From Chloroflexota bacterium (GTDB taxonomy: Bacteria; Chloroflexota; Dehalococcoidia; GIF9; UBA5620): a DNA stretch of 13,616 bases. Where the stretch lies: the NCBI GenBank assembly GCA_026389735.1, contig JAPLHH010000159.1, forward strand, positions 1-13,616, given 5' to 3'. Position numbers and translations under genes: made by a program. Below, one piece after another: positions 7,185 through 13,078 of the stretch (position 1 is the stretch's first letter; each line of letters opens with the position of its first letter). The notes below the pieces were generated by a model. The model did no database searches and had not been told where the DNA came from. It was given only the letters and a program-made list of their open reading frames with translations.

Positions 7185-7732
7185 ATGAGAAAGCCGGGTG
7201 TAAGTGAAACAAGGCAGCGGATATTGAAGTTTATCCGTGATTTTTTTGAAGACAGGGGTTATGCACCTACGGTTAGAGATATCCTGAAGGGGTGCAATAT
7301 AAGCTCAACGGCAGTCGTTCAGCATCATCTGAATATACTGGAAAGAGAAGGCCACATTCATCGGGATCCAGAAGTTTTCAGAAGCATCCGGCTCCTTGAT
7401 AGAAAGAATACTGTTAGAGTGCCGCTCTTAGGCTACATTGCTGCAGGCGAACCAATCCCCGTGCCAGATTCAGAGACGTGGAAAAGCGAGCCTGTAGAGA
7501 CGTTAGAGCTAACTGAGGAGCTTATTCAAGGAAAGGAAGTCTATGCCTTACGAGTGAAAGGACTTTCAATGATTGATGCCCTGATTGATGACGGAGACGT
7601 TGTTTTGATGGAACCGGCGAACACTGCCGATGATGGCTTCAACCGGCTAACTCTCAGATGGGGCCACTCTATGTAAATCCCAAAAATATGGAAGTCCAGG
7701 GAAAGGTTATCGGGGTTATCAGAAAACTATGA
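7185..7732 (+). pseudogene. lexA: LexA repressor, disrupted by an internal deletion and frameshift
   Basis: LexA represses SOS genes and cuts itself when RecA is activated. The intact reading frame (7185-7676, 163 residues) has the N-terminal winged helix-turn-helix (APTVRDILKGCNISSTAVVQ, about 27-46), the Ala87-Gly88 cleavage bond in GYIAAGEP and catalytic Ser128 in KGLSMIDALIDDGD. After NTADDG (146-151) the frame goes wrong (FNRLTLRWGHSM, then stop). The missing C-terminus reappears in another frame at 7637-7732 as LQPANSQMGPLYVN followed by a segment ending VQGKVIGVIRKL and a stop. About 20-26 residues are absent between the two parts, the stretch that carries the catalytic lysine. The net loss must be 3n+1 bases. 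Start: ATG with GAGGAAG four bases upstream. An assembly error is possible. Confidence 0.85.
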
Positions 7733-7787
7733 GGAGAGAATAAGAGGCGATGGTTGCCTTTATTCAAATAAATCGCGGAGGTTAGAA

Positions 7788-8042
7788 ATGGCTAAACTGC
7801 TTGAAAAACCAGAAGAGTTAAGAGTAACCGCCAATATTGAAGGCACACCACTAACTATTACCAGAAATGGCAAGGCAGAGCGTGTGACCAGAATATATCA
7901 GCAGTGGCGGGTATCGGAACAACTCTTCGAACAGGAGATTCTAAAGAGTTACTTCAGAGTTCGGACAAGTAAAGGCGTTATTTACGATATTTATCGCAAT
8001 ACTGCGTCCAATTCTTGGTATTTAGGCCGAGTTTGCGATTAG
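7788..8042 (+). CDS. DUF6504-like small protein, SOS-associated
   Basis: An 84-residue protein with no signal peptide or membrane segment. A first half rich in charged residues (PLTITRNGKAERVTRIYQQW) leads to FRVRTSKGVIYDIYRN and SNSWYLGRVCD. The pattern of a short strand, a conserved Trp, then G-x-x-Y-D-(I/L)...W-x-L-x-R-V resembles DUF6504, a family I associate with lexA and Y-family polymerase genes. The assignment is from memory and moderate. No enzymatic motif is visible. The ATG has GGAGG (7776-7780) seven bases upstream. The gap after the lexA remnant is 55 bases and contains a small hairpin (AGGC/GCCT around 7745-7759), so it probably shares the lexA promoter and SOS control. Its biochemical role is unknown. 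Confidence 0.7.
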   Translation: MAKLLEKPEELRVTANIEGTPLTITRNGKAERVTRIYQQWRVSEQLFEQEILKSYFRVRTSKGVIYDIYRNTASNSWYLGRVCD

Positions 8043-8124
8043 AACTTAAATTTGCGAATAAAAAAATTGAACTGTCGCTAAACCATAACTTGATGCTATT
8101 GATTAAAGGGAGGAGGCTTGTTTA

Positions 8125-8403
8125 ATGATGCAGGCAGTAAAAGACACAGTCCAATGTTCGAGATGCGGTTGCATTGCGCTACCTGATGCCACCAAGTGCC
8201 CCAAATGTGGTGCATTATATAATGGCAATAGGGAAAAGGAGACAGTTGATGCCATGAATTATCTCCCGCGTCCAATGATAGTAGAAGACACCAACATTAA
8301 AGTAGTGCGAGCCTACTATCAACTCACCTGCCATCGTCACGGCAAGATTCATGTCAAAGCCACGGTAGTCGGTTCTCCTATCAAGTGCCCATTCTGCCAA
8401 TAG
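8125..8403 (+). CDS. Small protein with two zinc-ribbon modules, function unknown
   Basis: I do not recognise a named family. The protein has 92 residues. The N-terminal module has CSRCGC (Cys11, Cys14, Cys16) and CPKCG (Cys25, Cys28), a CxxC-x10-CxxC zinc ribbon. The C-terminal module has CHRH (Cys69, His70, His72) and CPFC (Cys88, Cys91), another possible zinc site, with the protein ending one residue later. A linker of about 40 residues with a central YLPRPMIVED separates them. The start is well supported: GGAGGAGG (8110-8117) lies seven bases before ATG 8125, with a second ATG directly after. It follows the DUF6504-like gene by 82 bases on the same strand and may or may not belong to that operon. 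Zinc ribbons of this type usually bind nucleic acid or protein partners; that is only inference here. Confidence 0.75.
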   Translation: MMQAVKDTVQCSRCGCIALPDATKCPKCGALYNGNREKETVDAMNYLPRPMIVEDTNIKVVRAYYQLTCHRHGKIHVKATVVGSPIKCPFCQ

Positions 8404-8848
8404 GTGTGGGTGCAGGATAGGAAAAACCCACAATGCACGCCTGAAGGTATTATGCTTTGCTAAGTTGGTTAATTTGTGGTATTACGCTAGGCAGGATATA
8501 AAAAATCGGGATGAGAGGATTTGAACCTCTGACATCATGGCCCCAAACCGAATTCGAGAAAAGGCGGTGACCGCTTGCCTCCTTTCCTCAGCCAGTTTAA
8601 CACAATCATCTTTACCGGTACCGGTCAATTAATCTGTTAGCCTATTGCACAAAACAGGCTTCTTTTGTATTAACAACATGAATCTAATGTGAATTCTCTT
8701 GTATCTCTTACTATCAGCCATGCAATGCCACCTCTCATGCTGCTTTTTAGGTTATATTGCCTGATGGGGGGAACGCTACCTGAGCACCACTCTGTTCAGG
8801 TCCGTATGCACCAAATGTCCGCCTTGGCCCCGGTAAACGTGCAGAAGG
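8404..8848. other. Gene-free region between convergent blocks
   Basis: This 445-base stretch holds no gene I can support. It contains a hairpin right after the zinc-ribbon gene (TGTGGGT 8405-8411 with ACCCACA 8426-8432, no T tract), a 15-base stretch shared with the 3' flank of the intact tRNA-Pro gene (8439-8453), the tRNA-Pro 3' fragment (8506-8549), a GC-rich hairpin GCGG-TGA-CCGC (8564-8574) followed on the minus strand by CTTTTC, and a perfect 12-base palindrome ACCGGTACCGGT (8614-8625). An open frame at 8689-8946 overlaps degV antisense and has no family features. Confidence 0.6.
8506..8549 (-). pseudogene. tRNA-Pro 3'-half fragment (imperfect direct repeat)
   Basis: Read on the minus strand, this stretch carries the anticodon loop to discriminator base of a tRNA-Pro(UGG), including the T loop GGTTCAAATCC. 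It matches 9889-9932 of the intact tRNA-Pro gene at 40 of 44 positions, with mismatches at 8511, 8530, 8534 and 8541, in the same orientation 1,383 bases away. The acceptor 5' strand, D arm and 5' half of the anticodon stem are missing, and CCA is replaced by T-rich sequence, so it cannot make a tRNA. It marks either a decayed duplicate or the distal attachment repeat of an inserted segment. Confidence 0.85.
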
Positions 8849-9685
8849 CTAGCCGCTCCTGGCGGCCACCAGAAGAGTACCTGGTCCGCCGTGCACGCCC
8901 AATCCAGCACCTACCCTGGACATTTGAATCTGTTTTTCATCAATGATGGAGGCGATGCGCTTCTTGAGCGCCTTGGCCTCTTCGGGCACCGTGCTGTGGG
9001 CTATGGCCACCTCTTGCAGATTGGGATGACTTTTTACGAACTCGAATAACTGCTCTATGCCCTTGGCATAAGAACGAGCCATACCTGCCTGAACGAGTTC
9101 ACCCTCGCGCATTGTCAGGATAGGCTTCACGTTCAGCAGCGTGCCTACCAGCGCCTTGGTTTTGGTGATGCGGCCGCCCTTGAGCAGATAGTGCAAGGTG
9201 TCTAGCAGCGCGCGGATTTGAGTCTGGCTGATGGCCTTCTTGGTCTCCTTCAAAACCTCCGCCAAATTGCCACCTGCCCTGGCCACCCGGGCTGCAGCCA
9301 TGGCTATTATCCCCAGACCCACCGATACCGAAAGGCTATCCACCACGTGGACTTCGCACTTAGGCTTTGCTAGCTCGATACCCTGGAGCGCCGCATTGTA
9401 GGTGCCGCTCACCTTGGCCGGCACATGTATGGACACAATGGCATCGGCGTCTTCGGAAAGGTCTCCATAGGTCTTAGCGAAGTCGGCGGGCATGGGCTGT
9501 GTGGTGGTGGGATAAACCGGACCTTCCACCAGCCTCTTGTACAGCTCATCCGGCACTATGTCCACCCCGTCTTTGTAAGCTTTATCACCAAAATAGATAT
9601 ACACCGGCACAACGGTGATACCCAGCTCCTTAGCAACCTCAAGGGGGATATCCGAGGTGCTATCAGTGACAACCTTTATTGCCAA
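8849..9685 (-). CDS. DegV-family fatty-acid-binding protein
   Basis: DegV proteins bind a fatty acid between two domains. In Firmicutes, FakB members present fatty acids to the kinase FakA for phosphorylation; in other lineages the role is not settled. This one has 278 residues, a full-length member. Motifs are DSTSDIP (8-14), VPVYIYFGD (26-34), TTTQPMP (60-66), SGTYNAA (93-99), LHYLLKGGRI (164-173), LLNVKPIL (183-190) and a GPGT near the C-terminus (267-270). The start is TTG at 9685, well supported by GGAGGTGAG just upstream on the minus strand. No fakA-like gene is in view. Base composition is about 56% GC over a 360-base hand count, against about 46% in a nuoF sample, and it lies between two tRNA-Pro repeats, both consistent with acquisition by transfer. 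Confidence 0.9.
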   Translation of the reverse strand: MAIKVVTDSTSDIPLEVAKELGITVVPVYIYFGDKAYKDGVDIVPDELYKRLVEGPVYPTTTQPMPADFAKTYGDLSEDADAIVSIHVPAKVSGTYNAALQGIELAKPKCEVHVVDSLSVSVGLGIIAMAAARVARAGGNLAEVLKETKKAISQTQIRALLDTLHYLLKGGRITKTKALVGTLLNVKPILTMREGELVQAGMARSYAKGIEQLFEFVKSHPNLQEVAIAHSTVPEEAKALKKRIASIIDEKQIQMSRVGAGLGVHGGPGTLLVAARSG

Positions 9686-9724
9686 AACTCACCTCCAAAT
9701 TCATCCAGTAGTAAAAGTCCTAAG

Positions 9725-9753
9725 ATTGTACCTGCGGTTAAAGGGAAATGCAA
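9725..9753 (-). promoter_or_regulatory. Candidate degV promoter
   Basis: On the minus strand, TTGCAT (9753-9748) and TACAAT (9730-9725) are spaced by 17 bases, about 40 bases before the degV start. The -10 box is close to consensus and the -35 is moderate. This gives degV its own promoter, separate from the tRNA-Pro transcript upstream. Confidence 0.5.
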
Positions 9754-9885
9754 TACCTTGGAATACTATGTGCAGCCAACCCAAATGTGCCCATTTCCCC
9801 CTGACGATTTACACACACAGGGCAGATTGTGGATGTTTCACGGACAGAAAGGGCCATGAAGCCTGAACGTATTATCTCATATCTA

Positions 9886-9961
9886 TGGTCGGGGTGAGAG
9901 GATTTGAACCTCCGACCTCATGGTCCCAAACCATGCGCGCTAGCCGCTGCGCTACACCCCG
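9886..9961 (-). tRNA. tRNA-Pro (anticodon UGG), CCA encoded
   Basis: On the minus strand the acceptor stem CGGGGTG (9961-9955) pairs with CACCCCG (9896-9890), followed by A73 and an encoded CCA (9888-9886). The anticodon stem CATGG/CCATG encloses TTTGGGA, giving anticodon TGG. The D arm (GCGC...GCGC) and the T arm with GGTTCAAATCC are intact, and the total is 76 nucleotides with CCA. A partial copy of its 3' half lies at 8506-8549. Confidence 0.96.
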
Positions 9962-9969
9962 CAGCAAAA

Positions 9970-9999
9970 AGTATAGTTTAACTAGTTCGATATAGTCAA
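9970..9999 (-). promoter_or_regulatory. Promoter of the tRNA-Pro gene
   Basis: On the minus strand TTGACT (9999-9994) and TATACT (9975-9970) are 18 bases apart. The -10 box ends eight bases before the mature 5' end of tRNA-Pro, so the leader would be only a few bases at most. Both boxes are within one base of consensus. Confidence 0.65.
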
Positions 10000-10030
10000 G
10001 GAATCACGCGCCGGCTTTTAACTGGTATGG

Positions 10031-10750
10031 CTATTTACATGTGGGGCAGATATCGAAGAATTCCTCGGGCAGCCCCCACTTTTTTCCGATGTATTCTAAT
10101 TGCTTTTCCGGTGCCCAATAATTCCCGCAGACTTTACACTTCTTGAGCTTGAATTCCACTTTCCAGTTGTAGATTATTCTGGTGTCTCCTCTATCTTCCA
10201 TTTTTATGGCACCGGTTGGGCATATATAGTAGCAAGAACCACAGCCGATGCAAGCTGTGGCTGGCTCAAGGAAGGGAGAAGCCGGTTCCTTTGTTATGCC
10301 TCGATTGACCAGGCTGATAGCACTTACACCAACAACTTGCTCGCAGGCTCGAACACACAAGCCGCACACAATGCAGTCATTGTCTTCTAGGTACTCAGGT
10401 TTGAAGGATGGCTGCTCAATACCCATCTGCGAAGCTAATTCCTTTATTACCTTGTTCTTAGAGCACCGTGCCAGAAGCAGCTCTAATATCATTTTGCGAT
10501 TGCTTATTACTCTGGGCGAGCCAGTTTTAACTTCCAATCCTTCTTCCACCGGGTAAAGGCAAGAGGTGACTATTCTAGAACGTCCACCTCTGGAAATCTC
10601 CACGATGCACAGCCTACAAGCGCCGTATGGCTCCATAGCTTCATGGTGGCACAAGGTGGGTATATCAATGCCGTTTTCTCTAGCTACCTGAAGTATCGTC
10701 TGCCCTTCTTCAGCCTTAAATTCACGGCCATCAATTTTGAAGGTTATCAT
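10031..10750 (-). CDS. HoxU/NuoG-like iron-sulfur subunit of an NADH-linked oxidoreductase
   Basis: A 239-residue electron-transfer subunit related to the N-terminal part of NuoG and to HoxU. It carries a plant-type [2Fe-2S] domain (Cys34, Cys45, Cys48, Cys64), then two [4Fe-4S] ferredoxin motifs (Cys126/129/132/136 and Cys167/170/173/177). Where NuoG and HoxU usually have a His-Cys [4Fe-4S] site (Hx3CxxCx5C), this protein reads LLARCSKNKVIKELA with only Cys96, so that cluster is probably absent. After the second ferredoxin motif comes an extra tail with CKVC (205, 208) and CPTC (235, 238), probably a zinc or rubredoxin-like site. There is no molybdopterin or hydrogenase domain. It starts one base after the nuoF stop, so it is translationally coupled. 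It probably passes electrons between NuoF and a partner outside the window. Confidence 0.85.
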   Translation of the reverse strand: MITFKIDGREFKAEEGQTILQVARENGIDIPTLCHHEAMEPYGACRLCIVEISRGGRSRIVTSCLYPVEEGLEVKTGSPRVISNRKMILELLLARCSKNKVIKELASQMGIEQPSFKPEYLEDNDCIVCGLCVRACEQVVGVSAISLVNRGITKEPASPFLEPATACIGCGSCYYICPTGAIKMEDRGDTRIIYNWKVEFKLKKCKVCGNYWAPEKQLEYIGKKWGLPEEFFDICPTCK

Positions 10751-10751
10751 T

Positions 10752-12611
10752 CTACTCTTTACCTACAGCTCCTAATTTGCAAACATCATAGCAAGCTCCA
10801 CACTTGATGCACTTCGACTCATCCAGAACAACCGGCTTCTTCTTGCCCATGAAGGTTATGGCTTCCTGAGGGCAAGCTTTAACACAAAGTCCACAGCCCG
10901 GGCATTTTTCTTCTATTATGTGGTAATGGATTAAAGCCTTACAGACACCTGCGGGGCATCTCTTTTCCTTGATATGAGTTTCATACTCATCTCTGAAATA
11001 GCGAATAGTGGTCAGAACAGGATTTGGTGCTGTGGCGCCCAAGGCGCAGAGAGAACTATCTATTAGAGTGGCTGAAAGCCGCTCTAGAAGGTCGATGTCT
11101 TCTTCATCGCCTTTCCCTTCGGTGATGTCATCCAGAATTTGCCGCATTCGCTTTACTCCCTCTCGACATGGTACGCACTTGCCACAAGATTCCTCTTCGA
11201 GGAAGGTGAGGAAGTATTTAGCGATGTCTACCATACATGTGGTCTCATCCATGACAATCATGCCGCCTGAGCCCATCATCGAACCAGCTTTAGTCAACTC
11301 GTCGAAATCTACTGGTAGGTCAAGTAAGCTTTCAGGAAGGCAGCCACCGGAAGGGCCACCAGTCTGCACCGCCTTGAATTTCTTCCCTTCTTGGATACCA
11401 CCACCGATATCATAGATGATTTCTCTTAAGGTTATACCCATTGGCACTTCTACCAAGCCCGTATTGTTGATCTTACCTACCAGAGAGAATATCTTTGTTC
11501 CTTTGCTGCCATCGGTACCTAAGGTGCGATACCAATCAGTGCCTTTATTGATTATTACGGGCACATTAGACCAAGTTTCTACATTGTTTAAGTTACTAGG
11601 TCTGTCCCACAGGCCCTTTTCTACTGTGTGAACATATTTGGCTCTTGGTTCTCCAACCTTGCCTTCGAGGGATGCCATCAATGCCGTAGACTCACCGCAC
11701 ACGAAAGCACCTCCACCTCTAGTTATGCGGACATTAAAATCAAACCCCGAGCCTAGTATGTTATCTCCGAGCAGCCCTAACTGCTGTGCTTGGTTCAGGG
11801 CAATTGTTATGTTAGCCAATGCTAGAGGATATTCATTGCGAACGTAAACATATCCCTGACTAGCTCCGATGGCATAAGCACCAATAATCAGGCCTTCAAG
11901 TACACTGTGTGGATTACCTGAAAGGAGACCTTCATTAGCGTAAGCTCCAGGGTCGCCTTCGTCGGCATTTACAATAACATACTTGATATCTCCTGGAGCT
12001 TTACGGCAAGAATCCCACTTTAATCCGGTAGGGAAGCCTGCGCCACCACGTCCTCTCAGACCAGAATGCTTAACCTCCTCAATTATTTGTTCTGGAGTCA
12101 TCTCAAAGAGAGCTTTAGCCAAGGCTGAGTAGCCACCTATAGAGATATAGTCTTCAATAGCGGTCGGGTCTATTTCAATGTTGTTACCGAGAATAAGCCT
12201 CTCTTGCTTCTGATAGAATGACACTGCAGGTTGGTGCACAACCTTTTTGCCCGTAGCGGGGTCAGTATAAAGTAACCTGTCGATAATATTGCCCTTAATA
12301 ATCGTCTCATCTAGTATCTCAGGCACATCTTCTGATTTCACTTGCTGGTAGAAGATATTGCCAGGTTCTATGAGTACAATAGGCCCTCTTTCACAAAGAC
12401 CGTGGCACCCTGTCGTCTTTAAGCTTACTTTGTTTTCAAGTCCTCGTTTCACTAGCTCAGATTTAAAATCTTCGATAACTTTTACACAACCGTAAGGGTG
12501 GCAAGCTGTGCCGTTACATATAGCAATCCTTGGCTTGTTCGACTGCTGTTTCTTTACTAGCTCTTTTCGCAGAGCTTCTAAGTTTTCTCTTGAGTGAAGT
12601 CTAGTTAGCAT
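10752..12611 (-). CDS. nuoF: NADH-binding flavoprotein subunit, NuoF/HydB type
   Basis: A 619-residue subunit of the NuoF, HoxF, HndC and HydB family, which binds NAD(H) and FMN. Domains in order: a thioredoxin-like [2Fe-2S] domain (Cys32, Cys37, Cys69, Cys73); the NAD/FMN core with GLRGRGGAGFPTGLKW (184-199), NADEGDPGAY (215-224) and RGGGAFVCGEST (298-309); the [4Fe-4S] site ESCGKCVPCREG (Cys476, Cys479, Cys482) with Cys522; and a C-terminal double ferredoxin domain (Cys570/573/576/580 and Cys601/604/607/611). The two extra end domains are typical of soluble bifurcating or NAD-reducing complexes and absent from respiratory NuoF. After NADEGDPGAY the family's usual DR(S) stretch is replaced by ANEG. 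The start has no clear ribosome binding site; with a 15-base gap after nuoE, coupling is likely. Confidence 0.93.
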   Translation of the reverse strand: MLTRLHSRENLEALRKELVKKQQSNKPRIAICNGTACHPYGCVKVIEDFKSELVKRGLENKVSLKTTGCHGLCERGPIVLIEPGNIFYQQVKSEDVPEILDETIIKGNIIDRLLYTDPATGKKVVHQPAVSFYQKQERLILGNNIEIDPTAIEDYISIGGYSALAKALFEMTPEQIIEEVKHSGLRGRGGAGFPTGLKWDSCRKAPGDIKYVIVNADEGDPGAYANEGLLSGNPHSVLEGLIIGAYAIGASQGYVYVRNEYPLALANITIALNQAQQLGLLGDNILGSGFDFNVRITRGGGAFVCGESTALMASLEGKVGEPRAKYVHTVEKGLWDRPSNLNNVETWSNVPVIINKGTDWYRTLGTDGSKGTKIFSLVGKINNTGLVEVPMGITLREIIYDIGGGIQEGKKFKAVQTGGPSGGCLPESLLDLPVDFDELTKAGSMMGSGGMIVMDETTCMVDIAKYFLTFLEEESCGKCVPCREGVKRMRQILDDITEGKGDEEDIDLLERLSATLIDSSLCALGATAPNPVLTTIRYFRDEYETHIKEKRCPAGVCKALIHYHIIEEKCPGCGLCVKACPQEAITFMGKKKPVVLDESKCIKCGACYDVCKLGAVGKE

Positions 12612-12626
12612 TTTAAAAATATTTGG

Positions 12627-13076
12627 TTACTCGAATTGATTCAATAAATTGTCAACTTTTTCAGTACTCATCTGCCCGAAGTATTCCCCATCAATTTTCA
12701 CAGCTGGTCCCACAGCACAACAGCCCATACAGTTGACTGTCTCCAGTGTGAATTTACGGTCCTTAGTAGTCGCCCCCCGCTTGGTGGCTAAACTTCGTTC
12801 AACCTTCTCAAGCACTCTGACAGCACCTCTGACATGGCAGGCAGTGCCTAAGCAAACGTTAATCAAATGCTTACCTCTGGGTTCGAGGCTGAAGGCTCTG
12901 AAAAAAGTGGCTACGTCGTATATCCGGCTTGCAGGAATAGCCATAGATTCGCTTACCTGAATCAGAGCTTCTTTGGGTAGGTAAAAGTGTTCAGCCTGTA
13001 TATCCTGAAGTATGGAAACTAGCTGACCTCTGTCACCATTGTATTTGTTTATGATAGCGGTAACTTTTTCATCCAT
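12627..13076 (-). CDS. nuoE: NADH dehydrogenase 24 kDa-type [2Fe-2S] subunit
   Basis: NuoE partners with NuoF to form the NADH-oxidising unit of complex I and of soluble hydrogenases and bifurcating enzymes. The protein has 149 residues: a helical bundle at the N-terminus (with YLPKEAL and the IYDVATFFRAF segment near 52-62), then a thioredoxin-like fold with cluster ligands Cys75 and Cys80 (CLGTAC) and Cys116 and Cys120 (CMGCC). The motif CMGCCAVGP carries one more cysteine (Cys119) than the common CLGACGxAP. The start ATG is two bases after the porB stop (TGACAATG), so this gene is coupled to porB. That links the diaphorase module directly to pyruvate:ferredoxin oxidoreductase expression. 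Confidence 0.93.
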   Translation of the reverse strand: MDEKVTAIINKYNGDRGQLVSILQDIQAEHFYLPKEALIQVSESMAIPASRIYDVATFFRAFSLEPRGKHLINVCLGTACHVRGAVRVLEKVERSLATKRGATTKDRKFTLETVNCMGCCAVGPAVKIDGEYFGQMSTEKVDNLLNQFE

Positions 13077-13078
13077 TG

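Noticed and set aside
8067..8100. Promoter for the zinc-ribbon gene (TTGAAC with a distal TA-rich element)
   Set aside because: No good -10 box lies at 16-18 bases from the TTGAAC.
8506..8549. A second functional tRNA-Pro gene
   Set aside because: The 5' acceptor strand, D arm and half of the anticodon stem are missing, and CCA is absent.
8614..8625. Perfect 12-base palindrome ACCGGTACCGGT as an operator
   Set aside because: It is a simple tandem of ACCGGT, 224 bases or more from any gene start, with no second copy seen in the window.
8689..8946. Open reading frame of 85 codons on the plus strand
   Set aside because: It overlaps the 3' end of degV antisense, has no ribosome binding site and shows no family-like sequence.
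9425..9866. Two plus-strand reading frames opposite the start of degV
   Set aside because: Most of their length is antisense to degV; the rest crosses its promoter region. The sequences look like chance translations.
10031..13076. Respiratory complex I
   Set aside because: There are no membrane subunit genes. NuoF has the extra N- and C-terminal iron-sulfur domains of soluble enzymes, and the NuoG-like subunit is only 239 residues.
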